Source: JBBTWO01 sp038062745
GTDB taxonomy: Bacteria > Patescibacteriota > Microgenomatia > UBA8517
DNA length: 27,591 nt
Direction: 5' to 3'
Assembly: GCA_038062745.1 (NCBI GenBank)
Contig: JBBTWO010000040.1
Span: forward strand, 1 to 27,591
Both the position numbers and the translations under genes were made by a program. The first letter of the stretch is position 1; the number at the start of each line of letters is the position of its first letter. Shown piece after piece: positions 8,201 to 17,773 of this stretch. The notes beneath the pieces are model-generated. The model was not told the origin of the DNA. It did no database searches and saw nothing but the letters and a program-made list of their open reading frames with translations.

Positions 8201-9883
8201 TTAAAGTGTTTCTACGATTCTAAATGCAGGTCTAGTATCTAAATAGATAATCTCCTCAATAAGTTTGGCATTATTATTCACTTCACTATCTGGAATGCGG
8301 ATTGTATCCCCAACTACCAATACCCTTTTTTGACTTCTAATCCTTGGCCAATCAAAAGCAACAAACTCAATATTCTTTCCTACTTTTTCAACTTGGCCAA
8401 CATCGCCCGAAACATTTTCAGAAAGCTTAGCCTGCTTTTGATAGTTTATTGGATAATACTCTTCCCTGCCTGCCGCGGAACCATAAAAGAGAAAATAAAT
8501 ATACGGTTGAGAATAGCTTTGCTGGATATATACCTTGTCATACTTGTCCTGCAGAGCAATTACGCGCTGTGCAATTTGTTTGTAGCCGTATTCCCAGGCT
8601 TTAGAATCATGTTTTGGCAAATGAACATAATATGCATCTATATAATAACCATAATTTGCAACATAACCAATTAAAAATGCTGCTAGTGCTGCATATTTGA
8701 CTGTCTGCTTTAGATTAACAATACCGTTTAACACAAACATTGCACCAAATGAATTAATGAGGATCACAGGAATTACCATATTAAATGACCTAACTGCATG
8801 TATTTGATCTTTGGACAAAACTGCTGGTATCGGAGCCAAAGCCAGCCACATAAACACAAAAAAGGTAAGTTTTCCTTTATTTCTAACAAGATATATTATT
8901 CCTGGAACAAAGAGAAAAACATCCAAAAGTAAGAATAATCCTGTATTGGGGGCATTGTGTTTTGGATTTTGCCAGTCACCTTCAAAAAACAAGTATCTAC
9001 CGGAGTAATAATTAAAGTACCTACCCAACAACCCCCTAGCAAAATTATTAGTTTCTGAGTGAAAAAGATAATACGACGCGCTACCAATTTTTTCATTATT
9101 TTGGTCTAAAAATTGTTGCAGGTATTGCCTTGGTCTTGGATATGAAAAAATACTAAACACAGTCAGCCTACCTGTTTTTCCACTAAAAAGACTAAGAATT
9201 ATTGGCAAAGCAATTACTAATCCTACAATTGCCGACAAAACAATATTTTTAATCTCAAACTTAACTACTTGCTTATTGAAAACTACAACCAGTGCAATAA
9301 GCACCAATGCGCTTGACAATTTAGCACCCTGATAGGTAAGTAAAGTCAAAGCAAAGAATACCGAACTGGTAATTAGATATTTTTGCCTATCGAGCGATTT
9401 TAAGAAAAAATAAATTCCAGCAAGTGTTAACGTAAGCGACAAATTAATCTCCCAAGCGCCTCTGGAAAAATGTACATGCCAGGGATTAATGGCCAACAGC
9501 AAACTGGCAAAAATGGCGTATTTTCCATCAACCTTCTCTTTTTCTTGTCTAAAATTAACGACGATTAAATACACTAACCATACAGCTAATACACCAGACA
9601 ATACACTTGGCAGTCTCACTGCCAGTTCGGTTAATCCCAAGATTGCTACAAAAGGCACGACAGTATATATATACAAACCTGGTTTGTAGTCCCCAAAAGA
9701 TTTAAATATCACAGGCATGGTTTTACCATACTCATCCTTACCAGTTGTTAAGAGCGAATAAGCATTGTAGCCCAAGCTTGCTTCATCTGGTGTCAGATGG
9801 GGAGGAATGGTGGAAACTTTGAAAAGCCGCAAAAACAAGGCTATAACCAAAATACCAAGCAATATCCAATTTGTTTTTTTCAT
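8201..9883 (-). CDS. GT39/PMT_2-type membrane glycosyltransferase, paralog 2
   Basis: 560-aa GT-C membrane protein. Visible motifs: TPDEASLGYNAYSL with D33-E34; SFGDYKPGLY at 62-71; GLTELAVRLP at 83-92; NPWHVHFSRGAWE at 133-145 with E145; LTYQGAK at 182-188; IHAVRS at 361-366; about a dozen hydrophobic segments between 5 and 420; then an extracytoplasmic C-terminal domain with YDKVYIQQSYSQPYIYFLFY around 448-467 and a final LxVGxxxxIP...PAFRIV block. It shares an ATGA overlap with the gene before it, so translation is probably coupled. The run DYKPGLY...GLTELAVRLP is almost the same as in the 556-aa paralog, pointing to a shared duplication. All residues conserved in the set are present, so it is expected to be active. 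Confidence 0.85.
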   Translation of the reverse strand: MKKTNWILLGILVIALFLRLFKVSTIPPHLTPDEASLGYNAYSLLTTGKDEYGKTMPVIFKSFGDYKPGLYIYTVVPFVAILGLTELAVRLPSVLSGVLAVWLVYLIVVNFRQEKEKVDGKYAIFASLLLAINPWHVHFSRGAWEINLSLTLTLAGIYFFLKSLDRQKYLITSSVFFALTLLTYQGAKLSSALVLIALVVVFNKQVVKFEIKNIVLSAIVGLVIALPIILSLFSGKTGRLTVFSIFSYPRPRQYLQQFLDQNNEKIGSASYYLFHSETNNFARGLLGRYFNYYSGRYLFFEGDWQNPKHNAPNTGLFLLLDVFLFVPGIIYLVRNKGKLTFFVFMWLALAPIPAVLSKDQIHAVRSFNMVIPVILINSFGAMFVLNGIVNLKQTVKYAALAAFLIGYVANYGYYIDAYYVHLPKHDSKAWEYGYKQIAQRVIALQDKYDKVYIQQSYSQPYIYFLFYGSAAGREEYYPINYQKQAKLSENVSGDVGQVEKVGKNIEFVAFDWPRIRSQKRVLVVGDTIRIPDSEVNNNAKLIEEIIYLDTRPAFRIVETL

Positions 9884-11574
9884 TTATGGTTTAGGCTATC
9901 CAATATTTCAAACGCTGGTTGACCATTTAGAAAATCAATCTCTTCAAGTTTAGTCCAGTTAGGAGGGTAATTTCCAGGACTGGTTATGAGTAAACATTTT
10001 GAAACTGCGCAATCAATCTCTTTTTTGCTCTCTTGAATAAATTTCATACCTGTTTTTGGTATCTGCCAATCATTTACAAAGTAAAATTTATCGAATCCAT
10101 CAACCCAATACCAGTTTGATTGATAAAAACGGTTCAAGTTTGGATCACTTTTATAGTTTTGTGGATCCCAGGAGGAATAAAAAAGAATAAATTCATGCGG
10201 TTCACCATAAAACTTTGTCATGATAACTTTGTCATACTCATTATAACTGTCTTGTATGTATGTTGTTACTTGTTTATAGCCATATTGCCAATCTTTGGAA
10301 TATTCACTTGGGTATTGGGTCACATATCTTACAAGGTAAGTTACAAAGTTGACCATTAACAAAATGGAAAATGCTCCAAGCATTATTGCTGCACTCCACT
10401 TTTGTCTATTTGCAAGGAGTTTTTCATAAATAGAAACCAAACCCAAAGCTACAATTAATTCAGGTAAGGGTAGCATTGCTGACGATCTTAAAACTGCAAA
10501 CTGCTCTTTTGTTATTGCCGCCGGAATAGGAGCCAGCAGAAGCCAAAACAAAACTAATCTATAGTTTTTATTGCTCCTGGCTTTAGTAATTAAGAAATAT
10601 AGACCTGCATAAAAAAATGGTAAAGCAGCCAAATACATAAGACCAAAATTAGGGATACTAAATTGATATTGTGTTCCACCCTTGAAAAACAAAAATTTAG
10701 GAGAGAAATAATCTACATAGTGTTTAGCTGAATTAACAACTAAATAGGTTGGCCGATTATATAATAGTTTTGCTGGTAACGCTGATAGCGTTGTTGTTTG
10801 TCTGAGGTTAATTATTTTAGCCACTGCTCCTTGATCAATCAAAAAAACCTCACTAGATCTTGCTCGCGATTCTTTGTTCCCAAGGATAAACACAAGGGGT
10901 ACAAAGAACACCAAAACAAACACCAACGTCAAAAATGTGAGTCTATTTAGTTTCCGCAAATGTTTTACAATCTCGGTCTTATAGAAAACTAGGCTTGTAA
11001 TCAACAAAAGAGGAGAGAAGATACGGGTAGTGTGATATGCAAATACCGTTAAGCCCAAAGACATTGCGGCAAGGGCAACAAACCACCTATTCTTATCGCG
11101 ATTGAAAAATAAAGCTGCAGAGGCAGTTAGGAAAAAAACTGAGAGATTAGATTGTAAAACAAAACGAGAAGTGAACAGTGTCCACGGATCAATGGCCACA
11201 AAAAGTGCCGTCAATAAAGCAATGGACTTTCGTTTAGTTAAGCCAATGGCAAAAAAATATGCTGCTATTACCATCAAAGTTCCCAATAGCGCATGTGGTA
11301 AGCGAATTGCAACTTCGGTCAGACCCATGACTGCAATAAAAGGTATAGTCAAATAGAGATTTAAGGGAAGTGGATAATCCCCATACGCTCTAAAGTTGGC
11401 AATTGGCATAAACTCCCCCCATTCGTCACTTCCAGTCTTTAAAATTGAGTAGGCATTATAGCCATGACTAATTTCGTCCCAATTTAAACTTGGAGGAAGA
11501 TTTCCTAAATTAAACACTCTCAAACCCGCTGCCAGGAAAATTATTAACGCTAGTAAGATTGTTGTCTTTTTCAT
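9880..11574 (-). CDS. GT39/PMT_2-type membrane glycosyltransferase, paralog 3 (altered motifs)
   Basis: 564-aa member of the same GT-C set. It keeps the first-loop acidic pair (NWDEISHGYNAYSI, D33-E34), GLTEVAIRLP and FAYHTTR (178-184), and has the usual hydrophobic layout plus C-terminal soluble domain (YGEPHEFILFY at 456-466; GQPAFEIL near the end). Two positions differ from the other paralogs. The glutamate ending the PWxxxxSRxxxE motif is Q141 (DPWTLFTSRFVLQ), and the histidine in the later HAxR motif is replaced (QFAVLR, A360/R363). It also has two cysteines in the outer domain, C522 and C527, which could form a disulfide. ATGA overlaps join it to both neighbours. It may have altered donor or acceptor choice, or reduced activity. 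Family assignment is firm; function is not. Confidence 0.83.
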   Translation of the reverse strand: MKKTTILLALIIFLAAGLRVFNLGNLPPSLNWDEISHGYNAYSILKTGSDEWGEFMPIANFRAYGDYPLPLNLYLTIPFIAVMGLTEVAIRLPHALLGTLMVIAAYFFAIGLTKRKSIALLTALFVAIDPWTLFTSRFVLQSNLSVFFLTASAALFFNRDKNRWFVALAAMSLGLTVFAYHTTRIFSPLLLITSLVFYKTEIVKHLRKLNRLTFLTLVFVLVFFVPLVFILGNKESRARSSEVFLIDQGAVAKIINLRQTTTLSALPAKLLYNRPTYLVVNSAKHYVDYFSPKFLFFKGGTQYQFSIPNFGLMYLAALPFFYAGLYFLITKARSNKNYRLVLFWLLLAPIPAAITKEQFAVLRSSAMLPLPELIVALGLVSIYEKLLANRQKWSAAIMLGAFSILLMVNFVTYLVRYVTQYPSEYSKDWQYGYKQVTTYIQDSYNEYDKVIMTKFYGEPHEFILFYSSWDPQNYKSDPNLNRFYQSNWYWVDGFDKFYFVNDWQIPKTGMKFIQESKKEIDCAVSKCLLITSPGNYPPNWTKLEEIDFLNGQPAFEILDSLNHK

Positions 11575-13175
11575 TTTTCTTTTTTGAGATTAGACTTAAT
11601 CAACAAGCTCACAAAACCAACTAAAGAAATTAAGCTTATAATGTTTCCAATCGTTCGCACTTTTGTATTGGTAAATTTCAAAACTACCTGACCATTAACT
11701 GCATTTATTCTAATTTTACCCTCACTGTCTGGTCGTGTTTCTATCTTCTTTCCTTGGCTATAGGCAGTCCAGCCTGGGAAGTAATTAATTGGAAATGAAA
11801 TCTGCTCATCTGTTGTCGCTACTTCATATATAACCTCATTAGATTTTTTAGAGATTAATTTTGCAAATATTGTGTCAGCAGGTGCAGGATCAACACTGAT
11901 ACCTGAAAAGTTAGGCCAATAGTCCCCGATCGAAGCTCTCGTTTGCATCGTTAATGCTTCCCCAGTGGTTAAGTCAGCATCAGTGTAGGTATACCAAATA
12001 TCCTCTTGAAAATATTTTTGATTCACAAAAAGCGAAACAATTAATGTCAACACCAAGACAAAGTACCGATATTTTTTTCCAAGCGTTTGCATTATTGCCC
12101 CACTTGCCAATGCAAGAGTAAAAACAATTATTCCCAGAAATCTCCAAGGAAATTGGATATAAGCCATTTGAGGAATAAGCTGCCAAAAGACAACTGATTT
12201 TCCATGAATAAGCCCAACCAACACTAAAAATATCAATAACAGAATTAGAAATGATTTATTTTTGTGAAGTTGTTTTTTGATCACTAATATAATTGTGGTT
12301 AGTAGGACAATTGCCCATTGGACAAAGCCAATTGATAAATTTAGTCCATCCGCAGGGCCAAATACTGACCCTCCATAGCCCCAATTGTTCGACAAAAACA
12401 ACTGTCTAATGCCGACAAAATGGCCTTTGAAATCAAAATAGCCAACAATAGTACTCTCAAGCGTTATATATTTTGATTCAGCCACTACAGGTAACACATA
12501 AAAGGCAATTAAGCCTGCACTAAGAACGGCCGTCAACAAAAGTCCTGGAATTAATTTCCAAGCCTTTTTTGCTATTAGTCGAAAAATAAGCCAGATAACC
12601 AAAAAAGGGAGAAATAACACAAAAGAGAGATTATGATTCACCACCAACGCCGAAACAGATAAGCCAAAAAGTAACAAGTCCGTCTTTTTTTGTTTAGCCA
12701 GGTATTTTTCAAAAAAGAGAATGATAAGTGGATAAAACACAAAACTCACACTTTCCGGTAGTGCTCCCCTCACCCAAACATCAACTGCTCTATAAGGCGC
12801 ATATAGATATATTATGGCTGACAAAAAGCCTGCAAAGTTACTTTTCCATAAATGTTTTGCCAAATAAAACATACTGATGGCTGACAAAACAAGTGAAGCT
12901 ATGAACACAAGCTTTAAAGAAGCAATCAAAGAAAAACCAAACAAGGCAAATATTTCTCCAAATGCATACGAAAGCTGACCATAAAAATTAAACAATGGTT
13001 CGCCAAAACTCAAACCCACATCCGGCGACCATCTACAGGGAATTTGTAAATCTTTTATACATTTATCAAATTCGAATAACCTAAAGAAATGGAAGTCTTG
13101 CATTGAATAAATACCAACACGAAGCATTCTGTAAAAAGTGGGAATTGTGACAAGTACCACCAGTAGTATTATCAT
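11571..13175 (-). CDS. PTPS-related (PF10131-like) polytopic membrane protein
   Basis: 534-aa membrane protein of the kind annotated '6-pyruvoyl-tetrahydropterin synthase-related', a name that is historical; nothing suggests a pterin enzyme. Visible: a helix at about 1-20, then MQDFHFFRLFEF at 25-36, CRWSPDVGLSFGEPLFNFY at 47-65, YAPYRAVDVWVRGALPESV at 125-143 (all family blocks), many membrane segments to about 400, an outer beta-rich domain including FPGWTAY at 466-472, and a final helix before KKEK. The layout (helix, acidic outer loop, polytopic core, outer domain) resembles the GT-C glycosyltransferases, and the FPGWxAY segment also occurs in the YfhO-like protein of this window. ATGA overlaps link it to GT39 paralogs on both sides. 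Role in glycan transfer is inferred from fold style and context. Confidence 0.78.
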   Translation of the reverse strand: MIILLVVLVTIPTFYRMLRVGIYSMQDFHFFRLFEFDKCIKDLQIPCRWSPDVGLSFGEPLFNFYGQLSYAFGEIFALFGFSLIASLKLVFIASLVLSAISMFYLAKHLWKSNFAGFLSAIIYLYAPYRAVDVWVRGALPESVSFVFYPLIILFFEKYLAKQKKTDLLLFGLSVSALVVNHNLSFVLFLPFLVIWLIFRLIAKKAWKLIPGLLLTAVLSAGLIAFYVLPVVAESKYITLESTIVGYFDFKGHFVGIRQLFLSNNWGYGGSVFGPADGLNLSIGFVQWAIVLLTTIILVIKKQLHKNKSFLILLLIFLVLVGLIHGKSVVFWQLIPQMAYIQFPWRFLGIIVFTLALASGAIMQTLGKKYRYFVLVLTLIVSLFVNQKYFQEDIWYTYTDADLTTGEALTMQTRASIGDYWPNFSGISVDPAPADTIFAKLISKKSNEVIYEVATTDEQISFPINYFPGWTAYSQGKKIETRPDSEGKIRINAVNGQVVLKFTNTKVRTIGNIISLISLVGFVSLLIKSNLKKEK

Positions 13176-14821
13176 GGTCTTTGTGACTCCACAATTAAGT
13201 ACGCGTCTTCACCATTTGGATATTTGATCACTTTTAATGGTTGAATGTTTTCGCTGAAATCTTCTCTTGGTCCAACAAATAAGTTAAAGCCGGGACTACC
13301 TACCTCATTCTTTCCATCGATTGATTTAAAAGTGTAACCATTCAACTTATACCTACCCATTTGATCTACCCAAGAAAAGCCTTGTTCGACAAAGTTCCAG
13401 TTCTTAGAATCATTTTGAATAACTCGGGGATTCATTTGATTATAAAAGGCAAAATAAATGTGTGGCTCAGACATTTTTTTACTAATGTAAATATTGTCAT
13501 ATTTGCCTTTTTTAGCAGTAGCAGAAACAAACTCTACTACTTGTTTTGTGCCATAAATCATCGCTTTGGCACCTCTCATGGGCTGAGTAATCAAATATTT
13601 TTCCAAAAAGAATATAAAGGAAATGGCAAATAGACAAAAACACATGCCACCTGCTACAGATCTGTATTTTGGTCGCAGTTTTTCATACAGATAAACCCCA
13701 CCCATCGCCGAAGCTATTTGAATTGCTGGCATCATGATCGCAACTCGGTTTGCTGCGTGCCCTGGCCCTTTGGCCATACTGGCAGGGATTGCAGAAACCA
13801 ATATCCAAAATACTAACAGCCAAATATTTCTGTTTTTATTTTTCTTTCCAAGAAAGAGTATAAAACCAAACAAGAATACAATTTCAAATATATACATTAA
13901 GCCAATCCCCGGAACCATGCCATATGTTCCCTCACGTGCTCCTTCAGAAAACAGAAACTGGGGTGAGAAATAGCTTATATAGTTTTTAATAAAAGTATCA
14001 CTAAAATAATTAAATTTATTTCCAAAAATGATTGCCAACTGCGGATTAATCCCTCCCAATATCGCATCATATCTGCTCTGTGAAATACTATTGGCTCCCT
14101 CTGTTGCATTGAATATTCCCGCTGTCGAAACGCGCGATGCCCCCCCTGATAAAATATTAGTCAAAGCAAATGCACAAAAAATTCCAAAAACTACTCCTGA
14201 AAAAACATACTTTTTTAAACTGACGAAGTTTTTTAAACTAATAAAAACTAAAAAACCAACTATTAAGGGTGTTATTAGTCTGGCTGAGTGGTAAGAGAAA
14301 AGATTCAAACCAAATACAAGGGCAGATAAATATAAATATTTTTGATTTTTGAGGCCTTTATAGAAAAACAGTATGCCTAAAGGTAAAAGAAAAGTTGTTA
14401 GATTGGCTTCAAATGCTCCACGAGACATAAATACATGCCAAGGAGAAACTGCTAACAAGAAGCTTGCTAAATACGCATACTTTTTACTCCCAAAAAGCTC
14501 TTTAACCAAAAGGTAGGTAACCAATATTGCCAATGAGCTCAACATTGCATTGGGTAAACGAACTGCAAATTCAGACAAACCAAATACAAAAACAGAAGGG
14601 ATAGTTAAATAGGTATATAAAGGCAACTTGTTGTCACCAAATGATTTAAATGTTAAAGGCAGAGAATTACCCCACTGGTCTTTACCAGTTTTTAATATTG
14701 AATAAGCATCATAGCCAAAAGAAGCTTCGTCAGGTGTGAAGCCAGCAGGATAACTTTGGAGGCCAACAATTCGAAGTATAAAGGCTATTGCCAAAATGAC
14801 GATAATTGGCCAGTTTTTCAT
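13172..14821 (-). CDS. GT39/PMT_2-type membrane glycosyltransferase, paralog 4
   Basis: 549-aa GT-C membrane protein. Visible: first helix at about 4-20; TPDEASFGYDAYSI with D31-E32; FGDNKLPLYTYL at 61-72; GLSEFAVRLP at 81-90; SPWHVFMSRGAFE at 126-138 with E138; FSYHSAR at 175-181; GHAANR at 354-359, the HAxR region with one extra residue; and a C-terminal outer domain with YDNIYISKKMSEPHIYFAFY at 441-460, ending in a GEDAYLIV block. Starts 7 nt after the preceding gene and ends in an ATGA overlap with the PTPS-related gene. The DE and SPWH motifs are intact, so catalysis is expected. Acceptor and sugar unknown. Confidence 0.85.
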   Translation of the reverse strand: MKNWPIIVILAIAFILRIVGLQSYPAGFTPDEASFGYDAYSILKTGKDQWGNSLPLTFKSFGDNKLPLYTYLTIPSVFVFGLSEFAVRLPNAMLSSLAILVTYLLVKELFGSKKYAYLASFLLAVSPWHVFMSRGAFEANLTTFLLPLGILFFYKGLKNQKYLYLSALVFGLNLFSYHSARLITPLIVGFLVFISLKNFVSLKKYVFSGVVFGIFCAFALTNILSGGASRVSTAGIFNATEGANSISQSRYDAILGGINPQLAIIFGNKFNYFSDTFIKNYISYFSPQFLFSEGAREGTYGMVPGIGLMYIFEIVFLFGFILFLGKKNKNRNIWLLVFWILVSAIPASMAKGPGHAANRVAIMMPAIQIASAMGGVYLYEKLRPKYRSVAGGMCFCLFAISFIFFLEKYLITQPMRGAKAMIYGTKQVVEFVSATAKKGKYDNIYISKKMSEPHIYFAFYNQMNPRVIQNDSKNWNFVEQGFSWVDQMGRYKLNGYTFKSIDGKNEVGSPGFNLFVGPREDFSENIQPLKVIKYPNGEDAYLIVESQRP

Positions 14822-14828
14822 TAAATAA

Positions 14829-16097
14829 TTATATTCTGCCTGACCTCAAATGTCGAAGGACAAAGATAAAAGCAGCAATATTTATGACAGCAATTACACA
14901 AGCGAATAGCGGCTCTACATATAACCCTTCTAAAACGACTGATGTGGGTATCCAGAAAAGATGATATAAATTAGCCAAGTGCGTAATGGAAAACACAAAA
15001 TAAACAATCCAGAATCCTGGTATCAAACCAACCAAAAGCGTTGCTAATGGGAAAAATGGGTAAAGATAGCGCTCATGAATACGCGTCATAAATAAAAATG
15101 TAACCAATGACAAAATCGAAAATGACAATAATACCCTTTTTTCATCAAACTTCTTTGATATCCATATGCCTAGGCTTACAATTGAGACTGTCACAGCGGT
15201 TAAACCCCAAACTCGAGCAGTTAGGCCAAAATAGACACCATTATCAAGCGTTTTTCCAGAATCAACTAACCACCAAAAATTAAATGCATTAGCAGTTAAG
15301 TAACCAATCTCTCCAGGAAAGAATTTATTCAAATAAAGGTTAATCATCCAAATCGGCAAGTCAATATTTATGTGGAACCACATAGCACTACCAACAAAAA
15401 CAATAAAACCGCAGACAGCAGCTTTCACCAAAGTTACAAATTTATATTTTTTACAAAGCGAAATAACCAACAGCAGTGGAGCAAACAAAGCTAGTGAGCC
15501 TTTAAATAAAATTGAAATCACAAAGAAAATTATGCCCTTTTCCAATTTACCATTGAGAACCGAGAGTATACTCACTAGTCCAAATAAATTAACTAATGCA
15601 TCAGTTTGCCCCCAAACTGCAGAGTTATACCAAGTAATGGGGTTGAATAGCCACAAGGTCGACAACCCCAAAGCAAGCTTTTCATTTTTCCTTTGTTTGA
15701 AAAACTTATAAATAACTAGTCCTATTCCCAAGTCAGCCAAAATTGAAGGCAGCTTTACTAAATAAATCATTCCTTTTGCTTCCCAAAACCAAATGAAACT
15801 GGAGGGGAACATGGCTAATTTAGAATTAATATTCCAAGAAAAATCTAGTATTGTCTGATATATAAATGAAGTTGTAGCAAACAATAAAATATACAAGGGC
15901 GGCTGATTAGGAGCAGAGAAATTCCAAGATTCTCTTTCATAAAAACCAGAAAGACCATTTTTTACAGCTTCATTGCCCCAAGAAATATTATTATTTAAGT
16001 CACCATGATAGGCAGATGGAATTAGGATAAATCTTAAAATAAATGCACCCGCAAAAATAAGTATTAACAACGCCTGATGTGGTAATTTTAGTTTCAT
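14829..16097 (-). CDS. GT-C membrane glycosyltransferase, COG5542/GT87-like
   Basis: 422-aa polytopic protein different from the GT39 set. Visible: a first helix, then AYHGDLNNN around 29-37 with D33 in the first outer loop (the GT-C acidic position), PNQPPLYILL at 63-72, NPITWYNSAVWGQTDALVN at 152-170, FKGSLALFAP at 198-207, and MTRIHERYLYPFFPLATLL at 337-355. The WGQTDAL and RIHERYLYPxxP blocks are typical of GPI-mannosyltransferase-related and GT87-like proteins (COG5542), also recalling ALG6/ALG8. About 9-11 membrane segments; no long C-terminal outer domain, unlike the GT39 paralogs. It starts in an ATGA overlap with the 565/559-aa paralog. Expected to use a polyprenyl-phosphate sugar; substrate unknown. 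Confidence 0.78.
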   Translation of the reverse strand: MKLKLPHQALLILIFAGAFILRFILIPSAYHGDLNNNISWGNEAVKNGLSGFYERESWNFSAPNQPPLYILLFATTSFIYQTILDFSWNINSKLAMFPSSFIWFWEAKGMIYLVKLPSILADLGIGLVIYKFFKQRKNEKLALGLSTLWLFNPITWYNSAVWGQTDALVNLFGLVSILSVLNGKLEKGIIFFVISILFKGSLALFAPLLLVISLCKKYKFVTLVKAAVCGFIVFVGSAMWFHINIDLPIWMINLYLNKFFPGEIGYLTANAFNFWWLVDSGKTLDNGVYFGLTARVWGLTAVTVSIVSLGIWISKKFDEKRVLLSFSILSLVTFLFMTRIHERYLYPFFPLATLLVGLIPGFWIVYFVFSITHLANLYHLFWIPTSVVLEGLYVEPLFACVIAVINIAAFIFVLRHLRSGRI

Positions 16098-17773
16098 CTA
16101 TTACAATATATACTTTCTGACCCGGTGTTTGCACATTTTTTGTCAGGATCAGTCCTGTAGCCACTAAAAACAATCTCGTTTAAGGGGTTCTTTATGTCAA
16201 ACTCTTTGGTTAAAAAATGTTCTCTTGCTTGAGACTCTGAAATAGCAAACCTGTCACCTACCAATATCTGGTCTTTGTAAATGTCACTCTCCCAATTTAT
16301 GTTTCTTGTTTCAAAATTTGCGAGTGAATAGCGATCATTAAAAATAACATCACGATAATAATTTTCTTTTATAACCGGATCAACACTGCTTTGAACTTGA
16401 TTCGAAGGAAGTTTATTAAAGAAAGCCAATAAGATGTATGCAGGTTTTATGCGGCTTTGATCAATAACAAAGTGGTCAGATTTTAGGCTAATATTTTCTG
16501 CCAAGATAGAATAACCAAAACCAGATACACTTGCTCGTTCGTGGGCATAAAGTACAAAGTACGACCGCCATAACAAAATTAATGATCCACCAACAATCAA
16601 GCCGATTGTCGCTAGTGCCTTGATGGCAAATTTCGACAAAAGTTTATCAACTGCCAAAGCCATTATTAACATAAACGGCAACAAAAGTGCGATTGCTCGA
16701 TGGGTTGCAAAAGGATCTTTTGTGAAACTTGCTGGTATTGGAAATACCAGAATCATAAGTAATACAAATTTTTTGAAGTTCCCATCCTCTGCCTTAAACA
16801 AGCTAAATACTCCATATAAAAATAGGGGTAACATCCATGAATAAAAAACCGCCAAATCTGGTATTGACCTTTGTAAATCAGGGTCTGGCAGAAAAAATAA
16901 AGACTTTAAGGAAAAATAACCAATATAATTGGCTAAAAACTCTCGCACAAAAGCAAATACATAATTAAGTGGGTATATGAATATGAAAGACAATTTACTG
17001 GCCTGAGATGTTATTTGGCCGGTACCAATAAGGTCTGATTTTAACAAAAATGCTGGCGTATTAAAGATAAGTAGATGGGGAATCTGAATTACTAATGCAC
17101 CTGCTAAACCCAGTAAAACATATTTTTTGTTTTTGGGCAACAGAATTTGTGATTTGAAAACAATAACATATGCCAGAAAAAATAAAGGAATTAAATATCT
17201 AGGCATGAACCCTGAATACGTGGAGAGTGAGCCAACTATTAAAGCACCAACCAGATATTTTGGGTTTTTAAGTGCCTGCCAAAGGAGCAGAGCAGTCAAA
17301 CTAATAAATAAATATGACAGAGATATTTCGTAACCAATTCTACTGTAGAAAAAAATCCATGGAGTAATAACAAAAAACAAAGTTGTCACTAGCGCGGTAT
17401 AGGTGTGCTTCACAAAATGCAAACATTTGACAAAAACAAATACAACTATTGCAGACAATAATCCAGACACAACGGCCACAAATCTAGCCGAAAAAATACT
17501 TAAACCAAACAGCTTAATAGGTAAAATAGATAAATACGTATAGGCAGGTGTCAAATATAGGCCAAGTGATCGAAACAGAATCGGAAAACTCTTGCCGTAT
17601 TCATCCTTACCAGTTTGTAAAAGTGAGTAGGCATTGTATGCAGGAGAAGCTTCATCAACATAGAAGCCCGCTGGTACTTTATCTAGCTTAAAAAAATACA
17701 GTAGCATAGCAAAGGCCAAAACCATTGCCAATAATACGTATTCAAGATATTTATAATTTTTAATTAAGCGCAT
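16094..17773 (-). CDS. GT39/PMT_2-type membrane glycosyltransferase, paralog 5
   Basis: 559-aa GT-C membrane protein. The frame is open back to a TTG at 17791, but the ATG at 17773 (MRLIKNYKYL) is preferred; it overlaps the end of the half-length membrane gene by 14 nt. Visible: YVDEASPAYNAYSL with D40-E41; TGKDEYGKSFPILF; TPWIFFYSRIGYE at 137-149 with E149; STYSGFMPRYL at 184-194, with an insertion before the usual Arg/Lys; PFATHR at 354-359, where the His is shifted next to the Arg; and an outer C-terminal domain with KPAYILLAFF. In place of the usual PAFxI ending it finishes with a tail carrying C547 and C557, two residues before the end, a possible disulfide. The most divergent member in the second half of the protein, but the DE pair is intact. 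Confidence 0.82.
   Translation of the reverse strand: MRLIKNYKYLEYVLLAMVLAFAMLLYFFKLDKVPAGFYVDEASPAYNAYSLLQTGKDEYGKSFPILFRSLGLYLTPAYTYLSILPIKLFGLSIFSARFVAVVSGLLSAIVVFVFVKCLHFVKHTYTALVTTLFFVITPWIFFYSRIGYEISLSYLFISLTALLLWQALKNPKYLVGALIVGSLSTYSGFMPRYLIPLFFLAYVIVFKSQILLPKNKKYVLLGLAGALVIQIPHLLIFNTPAFLLKSDLIGTGQITSQASKLSFIFIYPLNYVFAFVREFLANYIGYFSLKSLFFLPDPDLQRSIPDLAVFYSWMLPLFLYGVFSLFKAEDGNFKKFVLLMILVFPIPASFTKDPFATHRAIALLLPFMLIMALAVDKLLSKFAIKALATIGLIVGGSLILLWRSYFVLYAHERASVSGFGYSILAENISLKSDHFVIDQSRIKPAYILLAFFNKLPSNQVQSSVDPVIKENYYRDVIFNDRYSLANFETRNINWESDIYKDQILVGDRFAISESQAREHFLTKEFDIKNPLNEIVFSGYRTDPDKKCANTGSESIYCNR

Noticed and set aside
8330..8674. Rightward open frame of about 114 codons
   Set aside because: Antisense to the conserved C-terminal domain of the 560-aa GT39 protein; no start signal or recognisable domain.
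11571..13175. Pterin-synthesis enzyme, from the family name of the 534-aa protein
   Set aside because: The protein is polytopic and has none of the soluble PTPS fold or its zinc-binding histidines; the name is a legacy label.
15370..15711. Rightward open frame of about 113 codons
   Set aside because: Antisense to the WGQTDAL region of the COG5542-like gene; explained by the codon pattern of the real gene.
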